Below, piece after piece: positions 14,096 to 23,217 of a DNA stretch of 24,535 nt (its first letter is position 1; each line of letters starts with the position of its first letter). Origin of the DNA: Spirochaetia bacterium UBA6919 (GTDB lineage: Bacteria > Spirochaetota > UBA6919). The DNA is taken from contig DKAT01000056.1 of assembly GCA_002450905.1 (NCBI GenBank), positions 11,554 to 36,088 on the forward strand, read 5' to 3'. The translations under genes and the position numbers were made by a program. The notes below the pieces were generated by a model that was given only the letters and a program-made list of their open reading frames with translations, had not been told where the DNA came from and did no database searches.

Positions 14096-16285
14096 ATGAC
14101 TAAAAAAACCCGATGGCTAATTCGATACCTATTATACATATTCCTACCCTCCTTTCTCATTCTGGGGACTTTCAATTATTATTATTATACCAGTGAATTC
14201 AATAAATCTCAAATCATCATACAACATTCATTGGTCAAAGAACTCAAACATCAAAAATTATTCCTGAAAAATATGATAAATAATATTCACGATGATTTGA
14301 TTTTCTTGTCCAGTACATCATCATTCAAAAAATTTATAATCAATAAACTCTCCTCTAAACATAGAGATGATCTCTCCAATAATTTCTATAATTTCATGTC
14401 TATAAATAAAAAAAAATATGATCAATTGAGATTTCTCGATAACACGGGTAAAGAACTTATTCGTGTCAATAACTTAGAAAATCATACAGAGCTTGCCAAC
14501 GAAAAAAAATTACAAAACAAGTCAAATCGCTATTATTTTTTAAAAACCATCCAACTATCAGCAAATGATCTCTACATCTCCCCTATTGATCTCAATATAG
14601 AATACAATCAAATCGAAATACCCTTCAAACCGGTAATCCGATTAGCGATACCCATTTTTGATGATCTGGGCAATAAACGGGGAATCCTCATCATCAATTA
14701 TCTAATAAAAAAATTATTATACTACCTGTCCGCCATGTCACAGCAAGCACCCGGACAATATATGATCATTAATTCAAAGGGATATTTTATTAAAGGTATA
14801 AATCCGTCCGATGAATGGGGGTTTATACTCACAGAGAGGAAGGATAAGACATTCCAAAATATTTTTCCTGAAATATGGAACAAAGTTTCCACTCAGGAAT
14901 CAGGAGAACTCCGAACGGACAAAGGATTATTCACTTACGTTACTCTATATCCCGATCAATTCAATAAACAATCCCCTATGGTACAGCCCAGGGATCCGAA
15001 TAATAAATACAAAATGGTCTATTACGTACCCAAATCACAAATAAAGGATAGTCTCGGAACCAATTTAAAAGATCTCCTAAGAATCACCCTATCTATTGGA
15101 TTATTATTATTAATCCTATCCACATTTATTTCAAATCTCTTCGCCAACCACAAAATATCCCAATTAAAATTACATGAAAGGGAAGATAATTATAAAACCG
15201 TTTTTGAAACAAGCCTCGATGGAATTCTCATTGTTGATATCAATTCAAATCAAATTCTCCAGACCAATAGAGCCATGTGTGATATGATAGGATGTGATTT
15301 TCAAAGAATTAAATCTAAAACTTTTTTTGAATTATTACCTCCCGATCAATTAAATGATCTTCTAGACGATCTCACATTATTTTTACAGGGTATTAGACAT
15401 AATTTACCCAATATCCCTCTATTAAGTAAAACTGGATCAATTATATACGTTGATGTGACTGGAAATAATATAATCATTGATAATACCGATTGTAATGTAG
15501 GATTCTATAGAAATATCACCCGACGCCTTCAATATGAAAAAGACCTTATTGTAATGAAAGATCGTGCTGAAATAGCTAATCGTACTAAATCTGAATTCTT
15601 ATCCATAATGAATCACGAATTACGAACACCCCTTAATGCCATTTTAGGCTTCAGCCAATTATTACAGGAAGAAATTAATAATAAAAACCATTTGGAATAT
15701 ATACAAATTATATTGGATTCTGGTAAATCTTTATTAACCCTGATAAACGATATTTTAGATTTATCCAATCTTGAATCTGGCAATGTCTCGATGAATTTGA
15801 AACCAGTAAATATTTATTCAATCATAGGTCAAATATTATCTGTCTACAAAATGGATATAATGGAAAAAAAATTAGATATTGAATATCACGTGGATAAGAC
15901 ATTACCAGAAAAGCTTCTCCTCGATGTGAAACGCCTGCGTCAGGTTCTGCTCAATGTCGTTGGAAATGCCATTAAATTCACCGATAAAGGATATGTTAAA
16001 ATTCATGTGTTTAGAGAAACAGAGGATATCCAACCTGATAAATATAGTCTGGTCTTTGCAATTGAAGATTCTGGAATCGGTATCCCTCAGGAATATCTAG
16101 ATGATATTTTCAAACCATTTAAACAATTGGATGGAAATACAAATAGAAAATACAGTGGTACAGGGCTTGGACTAACAATTTGTAAACGATTAGTAGAAAT
16201 GATGAATGGTGAAATCACACTTGAAACTATTTCTGGACAAGGAACAACATTTTTTATTAAACTCAGGGACATCCCAAATTCCTGA
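14096..16285 (+). CDS. Membrane sensor histidine kinase (dCache-PAS-HisKA-HATPase)
   Basis: The 729-residue protein has one N-terminal membrane helix (about 8-28), a periplasmic sensor of about 290 residues, a second membrane helix (about 328-347), a PAS domain (about 362-480) and a kinase core. The sensor resembles dCache: 'QLRFLDNTGKELIRV', 'NRYYFLKTIQL', 'YISPIDLNIE' and 'PVIRLAIPIFDDLGNKRGIL'. The kinase core has phospho-acceptor His507 in 'FLSIMNHELRTPLNAI', N-box Asn624 ('NVVGNAIKFT'), G1 'DSGIGIP', F-box 'FKPFKQLD' and G2 'GTGLGL'. There is no receiver domain in the protein and no response regulator in the window, so the partner and signal are unknown. The start ATG has no clear ribosome site. 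Confidence 0.92.
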   Translation: MTKKTRWLIRYLLYIFLPSFLILGTFNYYYYTSEFNKSQIIIQHSLVKELKHQKLFLKNMINNIHDDLIFLSSTSSFKKFIINKLSSKHRDDLSNNFYNFMSINKKKYDQLRFLDNTGKELIRVNNLENHTELANEKKLQNKSNRYYFLKTIQLSANDLYISPIDLNIEYNQIEIPFKPVIRLAIPIFDDLGNKRGILIINYLIKKLLYYLSAMSQQAPGQYMIINSKGYFIKGINPSDEWGFILTERKDKTFQNIFPEIWNKVSTQESGELRTDKGLFTYVTLYPDQFNKQSPMVQPRDPNNKYKMVYYVPKSQIKDSLGTNLKDLLRITLSIGLLLLILSTFISNLFANHKISQLKLHEREDNYKTVFETSLDGILIVDINSNQILQTNRAMCDMIGCDFQRIKSKTFFELLPPDQLNDLLDDLTLFLQGIRHNLPNIPLLSKTGSIIYVDVTGNNIIIDNTDCNVGFYRNITRRLQYEKDLIVMKDRAEIANRTKSEFLSIMNHELRTPLNAILGFSQLLQEEINNKNHLEYIQIILDSGKSLLTLINDILDLSNLESGNVSMNLKPVNIYSIIGQILSVYKMDIMEKKLDIEYHVDKTLPEKLLLDVKRLRQVLLNVVGNAIKFTDKGYVKIHVFRETEDIQPDKYSLVFAIEDSGIGIPQEYLDDIFKPFKQLDGNTNRKYSGTGLGLTICKRLVEMMNGEITLETISGQGTTFFIKLRDIPNS

Positions 16286-16679
16286 TTCCTAACCCAAATA
16301 GATATCACCAATTTTTTCAATTAGCTTGTTAATAACCCCAATATACCACAAACCTCTTTTTAATTTACAATAATCTATATATACCTTGGTACAATCATCC
16401 ATTATACAAATAGTACAGAATATCAACATACCTATACAGTATCGGAATCAAAAATTTCAGTTCCGATTGTGTTTCGGTTCAGTACTATTGTATTTCTATG
16501 TGTTATAATAAGATAATCTTATATATCTATAGATTACATTGATAATCTGTTTCGTCAGTTCAGATAATTAAATATTTTAAGAAATTGAAAACAATACTGT
16601 TTCATTTAAGATGAGATACCGAAAATGATTTTAATCGTTATATTGGGATTATCGAATAAATTATTCGTGTGAGGATTTT
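16286..16679. other. Intergenic region with repeat copy 3 and palindromes
   Basis: The 394 bases between the kinase and thioesterase genes hold palindromic repeat copy 3 (16404-16493). To its right is a short cluster of palindromes: ATAAGAT-A-ATCTTAT (16508-16522), then AGATTA (16531-16536) with TAATCT (16543-16548). GATAATCT occurs twice, at 16512-16519 and 16541-16548. No gene or known RNA is recognised. Confidence 0.5.
16404..16493. repeat. Dispersed palindromic repeat, copy 3, with long outer arms
   Basis: The 27-base core (16441-16467) is identical to copy 1, with arms ATCGGAA and TTCCGAT. Outside it lie longer arms: ATACAAATAGTACAGAA (16404-16420) and TTCAGTACTATTGTAT (16478-16493). 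They are inverted copies of each other apart from one base insertion and one mismatch. The nested structure of 90 bases could form an extended cruciform or RNA hairpin. The outer ends (ATACAA / TTGTAT) match those of copy 2. Confidence 0.85.
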
Positions 16680-17081
16680 ATGAGTATTGAGCATGCCAAA
16701 CATCATGGGGGTGTGGAACCCATTTTAAGGGTTGTCGCGATGCCTATGGATACCAATGCCCATGGATATGTGTTTGGGGGATGGATCATGTCTCATGTGG
16801 ATGTGGCTGGGGCTACCTTCGCTATGAAGCAAATTAAGGGTCCAGTGGTTACGGTGGCGGTGAATGAATTCCATTTTAAAGAACCGGTGTATGTGGGGGA
16901 TCTCATCAGTCTTTATGCCAGTCTTGTTAAAATTGGGAAAACTTCTATTACGGTGAAGGTGGAAGTGTGTGCTCAACGGAGTTTTTTAGATGATAATTGT
17001 ATTAAGGTCACCGAAGCGACTCTGGTATTTGTTGCCCTCGATGAGAATAGAAATCCCACTCCCATCAAGATTGCTAAGTAA
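16680..17081 (+). CDS. YciA-like acyl-CoA thioesterase (hotdog fold)
   Basis: The 133-residue protein is a single hotdog domain of the YciA/acyl-CoA thioester hydrolase type. The characteristic stretch 'AMPMDTNAHGYVFGGWIMSH' leads to Asp41 in 'VDVAGA', the catalytic aspartate position in YciA. 'VTVAVNEFHFKEPVYVGDLI' and 'KVTEATLVFVALD' follow, as in the family. It hydrolyses acyl-CoA thioesters in the cytoplasm, probably as a homo-oligomer. The usual 'N-A-N-G-D-I-F-G-G' reads N-A-H-G-Y-V-F-G-G, a small departure near the substrate pocket. A GAGG at 16671-16674 supports the start. It ends 19 bases from the end of the convergent chemotaxis receptor gene. Confidence 0.9.
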   Translation: MSIEHAKHHGGVEPILRVVAMPMDTNAHGYVFGGWIMSHVDVAGATFAMKQIKGPVVTVAVNEFHFKEPVYVGDLISLYASLVKIGKTSITVKVEVCAQRSFLDDNCIKVTEATLVFVALDENRNPTPIKIAK

Positions 17082-17099
17082 TAATTTAAACAAATCAAT

Positions 17100-18707
17100 T
17101 TATCTGTGTTGTAGGGCAGGTAATTTTTGAGATTGATTGGCATTACCCATGATATTGAATGTCATCACAATGGAATTTAATCGTTCAGCTAATTTCTGGA
17201 GTTCTACCGTGCTGGCAGCCATTTCTTCTGCACTGGCACTGACACTTTGGGTGAGATTATTGATATCTTCTGTTGCTCTCTGGATCTGTTCACTGCCCTG
17301 GTGCTGCTCTTCCATGGACTTTGCGATATCCGAGGAGACACTATAGTTTTCTTCAATGGTTTGGACAATGGTATCGAAAGATTCACTGGATTTTTTTACG
17401 GAATTTACACCCTGATTGATACGCTTAACAGTCTCCGTGATGAGTTTTTCAATTTCTTTGGTGGATTCAGCACTTCGGGTGGCGAGTTTTGAGATTTCTT
17501 CTGCTACGACGGCAAAACCACGACCGTGTTCTCCTGCTCTGGCGGCTTCGATGGCGGCATTCAACGAGAGGAGATTTGTTTGATCTGCTATATCATTGAT
17601 AACTTTTACAATATCACCGATCTTTTCAGCACTTGTATTAATAATCAGCATTTCCTCAACTACCTGTTTCATGGATTCCCGATAGCTTTGAGCATCATTC
17701 AAAGACTTTGTACTCTTGTCTTGCATATTTGCAGAATGCTCTGATACCATTTTAATCCCGGCGGTCATCTGTTCTGTGGAAGCGGAGGATTCTTCCACAC
17801 TGGCGGCTTGACTCTGGGCTCCTTCTGAAAGATTTGTAGCAGAAGCACTTAATTCTTCACTGGAGGCGGATAACTGAGATGCAGAGTCCATAAGATCCTG
17901 TACGATATTCCGTAATTTTTCCACCATATTTTTCATAGCCTTGGATAATTGACCGATTTCATCATTGCTCTTCACAACGACATTGATGGAGAGATCACCA
18001 TTTGCAAGGCTGTTTGCTATATCCACCGCACTTTTAAGGGGAATTGTTATGGCACGGGTCAGGAATATGGTGACAAGTACTGCTATCACAAGTGCGACAA
18101 TCAGCAGGATAATCATGATGAATTTTAACTGATTTTCTTCTGCTATTGCTCTCTGACTATCATTTTTAGCGAGCTGATCCTGACTTTTTTCCATTTCATC
18201 GAGGATTTGTTTAATTTTAAAAGCTGTTGGGGCGGCTGTCTTTCCGAGAATGGATTTTGCGGAGTCCATGGATGCTTTGCTTTCAATATCGTCTTTGTTT
18301 TGTAAAATATTCATGATATCGGATTGGGCTTTACGAAATGTTTTTAAATATTCTGCGATCAGATTATAACGCTTGATATTATCTTTATTTGTCCAGTTTT
18401 TAGAAACTTTTGTCATGTAATCAAATGTCTTGTCGATCTCATCTTTCCAGGCTAATTCCCTTTCTTTTCTGAATTTCTCATTGCCTAATAACATCCATCC
18501 CCGTAAAGCAGCGAGGGAGTGATTGATGCCGTCATTCATACGAACAGTGTTGACGATGGTTGGCATGCGTAAATTGATGATACGATTAACATAGAATGAG
18601 TATTGACTTATTTCATAGTAGGTGACACCCACCAGCAGGATGAGTACAAGGAGAATCCCAGTGAAAGATAAAATAATTTTAGATCGGATTTTAAGATTTT
18701 TAAACAT
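17100..18707 (-). CDS. Methyl-accepting chemotaxis protein
   Basis: The 535-residue protein has a classic transducer layout: a short basic N-terminus, TM1 (about 10-33), a periplasmic helical bundle (about 34-190) of the 4HB type, TM2 (about 194-217), HAMP (about 217-270) and a long cytoplasmic coiled coil. The highly conserved hairpin tip 'NLLSLNAAIEAARAGEHGRG' leads into 'FAVVAEEISKLATRSAESTK' (about 378-417). Candidate methylation stretches rich in A, S, E and Q flank the tip. It would pass chemoeffector signals to CheA/CheW. The start at 18707 is chosen because AGAAAGG precedes it by nine bases; an in-frame ATG seven codons upstream would place that site inside the gene. No other che gene is in the window. 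No CheR-binding pentapeptide is seen at the end. Confidence 0.95.
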   Translation of the reverse strand: MFKNLKIRSKIILSFTGILLVLILLVGVTYYEISQYSFYVNRIINLRMPTIVNTVRMNDGINHSLAALRGWMLLGNEKFRKERELAWKDEIDKTFDYMTKVSKNWTNKDNIKRYNLIAEYLKTFRKAQSDIMNILQNKDDIESKASMDSAKSILGKTAAPTAFKIKQILDEMEKSQDQLAKNDSQRAIAEENQLKFIMIILLIVALVIAVLVTIFLTRAITIPLKSAVDIANSLANGDLSINVVVKSNDEIGQLSKAMKNMVEKLRNIVQDLMDSASQLSASSEELSASATNLSEGAQSQAASVEESSASTEQMTAGIKMVSEHSANMQDKSTKSLNDAQSYRESMKQVVEEMLIINTSAEKIGDIVKVINDIADQTNLLSLNAAIEAARAGEHGRGFAVVAEEISKLATRSAESTKEIEKLITETVKRINQGVNSVKKSSESFDTIVQTIEENYSVSSDIAKSMEEQHQGSEQIQRATEDINNLTQSVSASAEEMAASTVELQKLAERLNSIVMTFNIMGNANQSQKLPALQHR

Positions 18708-18845
18708 GATATTGAGCCTTTCTAACATTTATATTGATAAAATATTTTTTTAAATATAACATATAATTTCTTGAATTTCAAAGCAGATATTATAAAATTG
18801 TATCCATCGGCTCATTTTTATAGATTGATTATACAATAGATTTAT

Positions 18846-18858
18846 CCCTATTTTAGGG
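18846..18858. promoter_or_regulatory. Small hairpin between divergent MCP and glnD genes
   Basis: CCCTA (18846-18850) and TAGGG (18854-18858) form a 5-bp GC-containing hairpin with a TTT loop in otherwise AT-rich divergent promoter DNA. A regulatory role is only a possibility. Confidence 0.2.
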
Positions 18859-18957
18859 TGAATTTGATATATAGTCTTTAAAAATATTTACGATATTAGA
18901 AAACCTATATATATTTTATTTATATTTGAATGGAATTTTAGAAGGAAGATATATACT

Positions 18958-21618
18958 ATGTCCTATAATATTGTCTTAGAAGCTGGAAAAGAAAATTTGT
19001 TTATCCAGAATCTGAAAGAAACCTACCAGCAACAATTACTATCTATCAAACAGCAAGGTAAGCCCTCTGGATTTGAAACATGTCAGTCCATCACTGAAAC
19101 CATTGACTCTATTTTGTCCCTAGTTTATGAACAGATAACGAAAAACATTTCTGATCCTGATCCTCTGTGTTTAGTCGCTGTTGGGGGTTATGGACGTCAC
19201 GAGATGAATCCTTATTCCGACGTGGATATCTTATTTGTTTATGAGAAGGACGATCCTGTAATATCGGATACGATCAGTAAGATGCTTTATATATTGTGGG
19301 ATATGAAATTGAACATAAGCCACAGCAGTCGGAATTTAAAGAATATTATCACGATGTCCTCTTCTGATGTAAGTTTTAAAACGAGTCTTGTTCATCATCG
19401 TCTATTGAGAGGGGATACAGAGCTTTATAATACGTTTAGTTCTCTTGTGGAGGGGATTTTTAAGAAGAATCGTTATACATTTTATAAGGAATTGCTGGAG
19501 GAGATGAAATATGAGAATCAGACCCTCGGGGAGAACGTATTATTAAAAGAACCCAGTGTGAAGCAGTCCCTTGGGGGTTTACGGGGGATTCATCTTGTTC
19601 GTTGGATGGCTTATAATTTTTATCAGATTAATTCTTTGAAGGAGTTAGCAGAACAGAATTATATTGATAATCCGAAGTATATTTCTATCCAGGGACATTT
19701 GGACTATCTGTTGAGGATACGAAATAAATTACATTTTCTTGTTGGCAGGAAAGAGGATAACCTGTTCCTTGAGTATCAGGAGAAATTGGCACATAATATT
19801 CAGATCACCATGGATGAAGATAATTCACCCCAGAATGTTGAGCGATTGAAGATTGAGTATTTCATGCGGGAGTTTTACCAGAGATCACGGCATGTCTTCC
19901 AATTTGTGCAGAATATGATGGATCAGTTTGAGGAGGAGTCCAATAATTATCGTCAGATCAGGCGTTTTTTGAATCGGAGGAGATCTGTACACAATGATTT
20001 TGTCCTAACCAATGAGAAATTATATTTTAATAAGGATATCAGGAATATCAAGATTACCCCCGCCTATTTCATAGAGATTTTCTTACTGGTGGCTAGGTAT
20101 AAATGTACTCTCAGTCAGGAGGTTGAGGATTTTATCCGCGATAATATAAAGAAAATTGATATTACATACACTCAGGATATAGAGGCGTTTTCTAAATTAA
20201 AAGAGCTTATGAATCTGGAAAGAAATCTCTATCATACGTTCTCTCTGATGAACCAATGTGGGTTTATGAGTCATTATTTTCCATATTTCTATGAGTTGGA
20301 GTGCACTGTCCAGCACGATTATTATCATGCCTATACAGTGGATGAACATACCTTACAGGGTATTAAAACAATTGAAGATTTGTATCATAGAGAGGATAAT
20401 AATTTTTCCTTCTTTAAAAAGGTATTAACCAGCTTGAGTGCAGATCAGAAGTGCATTTTAATTTTCTCTATATTGTATCATGACATTGGAAAGGGTAGAC
20501 CGGGTAATCATGTTGTGAACGGAGAAAAAATGATTCCTGTTGTTGTAGATTCTTTTCCATTCACTGATCGGGAAAAAGATATGCTATCATTTCTTGTCAA
20601 TGAACATTTAATTATGGCTCATACCTCTCAACGTCGGGATATCCGTGATCTCAAGGTATTATATTCCTTTGCTAACAAGATGAGAAATGAAACTTATTTA
20701 AATCTCATGACACTCCTCACCTATGCGGATATGTCCAGTGTAGCCCGAAGTGTATTTACAATATGGAAGGGGGAATTATTAAGAGAACTCCATAACTCCT
20801 CATTACAGATCATGATGAAATCGGGTGATGAAGCTCTCCCAGTCGTTACACCTGAGGATTTATCGAGGATTAAAGAGAAATTATATGAGAAAATACCCCA
20901 AGAGGACAGGGAGTTCGCCCAGCAGTTCTTTGATAACGTAGATGCACAATTCATAATTGATCAGAGTGTGGAAGATATTATTGCTACAATAAAGATTTTT
21001 AAAGATGAATCGTCGCTTCCTCATATCCAGTACGAAAAGAAGTGGGATGCTTACCGTCTTGTCTTCTATGGAGTTGATAATATAGGATTATTTTCCCGAT
21101 TAACCCTTGTATTAGCTATGAATGGGGTGACTATACATCATTCTAAACTCTATTCCAAGTCAAAGGGATATGTTATTGATTATTTTATTGTTGGTTCCAT
21201 ATTTTCTGGGGATGAGATTTCTGAAACCCGTTGGGATATTATTAAAAGAGATATGAAACAATATTTAAGAGGTGATTTATCTCATGCTGAAAGGATTTTT
21301 GAGGAGAAGAAAAAGTCATTCCCCTCTGTCAAAGAGAAGATTATAATTCCCAATACCAAAGTACATATCGACAATGCAGCGTCAGAACACAAAACAATGA
21401 TAGAGATACAAACCCTTGATTGCGTGGGACTTCTATACAAGATATCAAGCGTTATTTCGTCCCATCAATTAAATATCATATCGGCATTTGCAACAACACG
21501 GGGTAATCAGGCGATAGATACTTTCTATATTGAAACACTACATGGCACTAAACTAACGGATGAACAGGTGATTCAGGATTTGAAGGATCAACTAATGAGT
21601 AATTTAAATATCAATTAG
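18958..21618 (+). CDS. glnD: GlnD-type PII uridylyltransferase/uridylyl-removing enzyme
   Basis: The 886-residue protein has the full GlnD order. The nucleotidyltransferase domain has 'VGGYGRHEMNPYSDVDILF' (74-92, with Asp88 and Asp90 of the metal site). A helical linker domain includes 'KEPSVKQSLGGLRGIHLVRW'. The HD hydrolase domain has 'HDYYHAYTVDEHTL' (453-466) and His508-Asp509 in 'YHDIGKG'. Two C-terminal ACT domains lie at about 698-790 and 813-886. GlnD uridylylates PII when glutamine is low and removes UMP when it is high, so it senses nitrogen state in the cytoplasm. No PII (glnB/glnK) gene is in the window. GAAGGAAG at 18941-18948 supports the start. It is the first gene of a compact plus-strand set with the NAD(P)HX repair gene 12 bases downstream. 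Confidence 0.93.
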   Translation: MSYNIVLEAGKENLFIQNLKETYQQQLLSIKQQGKPSGFETCQSITETIDSILSLVYEQITKNISDPDPLCLVAVGGYGRHEMNPYSDVDILFVYEKDDPVISDTISKMLYILWDMKLNISHSSRNLKNIITMSSSDVSFKTSLVHHRLLRGDTELYNTFSSLVEGIFKKNRYTFYKELLEEMKYENQTLGENVLLKEPSVKQSLGGLRGIHLVRWMAYNFYQINSLKELAEQNYIDNPKYISIQGHLDYLLRIRNKLHFLVGRKEDNLFLEYQEKLAHNIQITMDEDNSPQNVERLKIEYFMREFYQRSRHVFQFVQNMMDQFEEESNNYRQIRRFLNRRRSVHNDFVLTNEKLYFNKDIRNIKITPAYFIEIFLLVARYKCTLSQEVEDFIRDNIKKIDITYTQDIEAFSKLKELMNLERNLYHTFSLMNQCGFMSHYFPYFYELECTVQHDYYHAYTVDEHTLQGIKTIEDLYHREDNNFSFFKKVLTSLSADQKCILIFSILYHDIGKGRPGNHVVNGEKMIPVVVDSFPFTDREKDMLSFLVNEHLIMAHTSQRRDIRDLKVLYSFANKMRNETYLNLMTLLTYADMSSVARSVFTIWKGELLRELHNSSLQIMMKSGDEALPVVTPEDLSRIKEKLYEKIPQEDREFAQQFFDNVDAQFIIDQSVEDIIATIKIFKDESSLPHIQYEKKWDAYRLVFYGVDNIGLFSRLTLVLAMNGVTIHHSKLYSKSKGYVIDYFIVGSIFSGDEISETRWDIIKRDMKQYLRGDLSHAERIFEEKKKSFPSVKEKIIIPNTKVHIDNAASEHKTMIEIQTLDCVGLLYKISSVISSHQLNIISAFATTRGNQAIDTFYIETLHGTKLTDEQVIQDLKDQLMSNLNIN

Positions 21619-21630
21619 GCTTTGCATCAT

Positions 21631-23217
21631 ATGAAAGTTGTTAACAAAGATGAAATGGAGGAAATCGACAGGAAAGCATCATCAGATTATGGTATACCCT
21701 CCTCTATCCTTATGGAGAATGCAGGAATCGCCCTTGCACAAAAGGTTTTAGAGATATATCCAAACATAAAAGACCTCAGGACTAAGCTAATTATTCTCGC
21801 TGGACCTGGGAATAACGGAGGAGATGGACTGGTCATGGCAAGATGGTTTCATACTCATCATATCCCTGTTCATGTATATCTCTTCAGCAAGATAGAATCC
21901 GTTAAAGGTGATCCACTCATTAATCTGAATATTATACAAAAACTATCTATTCCTCACACAAATATCCAGCATATCAACGACTGGAATTCCCATAAAAAAA
22001 ATATATTTAACCACAAATATATTATCGACAGCTTATTTGGTACAGGCCTTCGAGGAGAGGTCAGAGGTTTTTTTCAGGTTATAATAAGGGATATCAATGA
22101 TGTCCACATGGAAAAGACTTTTGATATTGTTTCTATAGACATTCCATCCGGGATGATTTGTCTCGAGGATCATCACAATGAATATGTCATCTCAGCCGAT
22201 CACACCATCACCGTTGCTCTCCCGAAGATCAATATGCTGGACTACCCTGAAAAGAACAGTGTTGGACATCTCCATGTCGTTCAAATCGGCTTTCCAGAAG
22301 GTCTCTTGACCAATAAATCGATCAAAGGAAATTGGCTTACACAGAATATAATAAAATCACTTATTCCCAAACGTCCTTCCGATAGTCACAAGGGTACTTA
22401 TGGACATCTCCTTGTCATTGCAGGGAGCAAATTATATACCGGTTCTGCTATTCTAACCTGTGAAAGTGCCATAAGATCGGGGTGTGGACTGGTAACCCTT
22501 GCCTCTCTTCCTTCCGTCTGTCAGGTCATGAGAAATCGTCTACCAGAAATTATTTGTAAAGATCTTACAGGAAATAACGATATGTATATTGACGATACCA
22601 TGATGGATGAATTGAAATCAACGATCAATAACTATCAGGGGATTATTTTTGGACCGGGTGTTGGACAGAACGCATCTACAATGGCATTTCTCAAAGAATT
22701 GTTATTCATTTATGAGGGCAATCTCCTCATTGATGCCGATGGGTTAAATTTACTGAGCGAAGATAACGAGTTATTACACAACACGAAATCCTCTGTGATC
22801 CTGACACCCCATATCAAGGAGATGAGCAGACTAACGAGAAAAGATGTTCAGGAGATTATCCAGAATAAAATATCCATCACACGTCATTTTGCAAAAGAAC
22901 ATCAGGTTATAACAGTATTAAAAAGCTCTGTGACTCTAATTGTAGATAAAGATGAAAACTTCTACTATAATTCAACAGGCAATGAAGGCATGGCAACAGC
23001 GGGATCAGGAGACGTGCTCTCAGGTATTATTGGTGGTTTCATGGTACAAAATACTGGATTAATTGAAAGTGGCTTACTCGGAGTTTATATCCATGGACTG
23101 GCTGGGGATATTGCAAAATCTAAATTGTCCTCGGAAAGCCTCACAGCAGTTGATATAACCCAGTCCCTCTCAAAAGCCTTTCGTAGTATCAATAATCTCA
23201 ATGGAGATCTTTTATGA
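21631..23217 (+). CDS. nnr: Bifunctional NAD(P)HX epimerase/dehydratase
   Basis: The 528-residue protein joins both NAD(P)HX repair enzymes. The N-terminal YjeF_N domain (about 1-225) is the epimerase, with 'SSILMENAG', 'GPGNNGGDGLVMARW', 'DSLFGTGLRG' and 'DIPSGM'. The C-terminal YjeF_C/carbohydrate kinase-like domain (about 240-525) is the ADP-dependent dehydratase, with 'KGTYGHLLVIAGS', 'FGPGVGQ', 'LIDADGLNLL', 'ILTPHIKEMSRL' and 'GMATAGSGDVLSGIIGGF' (GSGD at 458-461). Together they turn damaged hydrated NADH/NADPH back to usable cofactor. The length is standard for the bacterial fusion. I prefer ATG 21631 to a TTG three codons earlier. Its stop overlaps the ATG of the next gene (ATGA at 23214-23217). 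Confidence 0.95.
   Translation: MKVVNKDEMEEIDRKASSDYGIPSSILMENAGIALAQKVLEIYPNIKDLRTKLIILAGPGNNGGDGLVMARWFHTHHIPVHVYLFSKIESVKGDPLINLNIIQKLSIPHTNIQHINDWNSHKKNIFNHKYIIDSLFGTGLRGEVRGFFQVIIRDINDVHMEKTFDIVSIDIPSGMICLEDHHNEYVISADHTITVALPKINMLDYPEKNSVGHLHVVQIGFPEGLLTNKSIKGNWLTQNIIKSLIPKRPSDSHKGTYGHLLVIAGSKLYTGSAILTCESAIRSGCGLVTLASLPSVCQVMRNRLPEIICKDLTGNNDMYIDDTMMDELKSTINNYQGIIFGPGVGQNASTMAFLKELLFIYEGNLLIDADGLNLLSEDNELLHNTKSSVILTPHIKEMSRLTRKDVQEIIQNKISITRHFAKEHQVITVLKSSVTLIVDKDENFYYNSTGNEGMATAGSGDVLSGIIGGFMVQNTGLIESGLLGVYIHGLAGDIAKSKLSSESLTAVDITQSLSKAFRSINNLNGDLL

Noticed and set aside
17137..17744. Plus-strand open frames inside the chemotaxis receptor gene
   Set aside because: They are antisense frames of a clear MCP gene caused by its codon bias.
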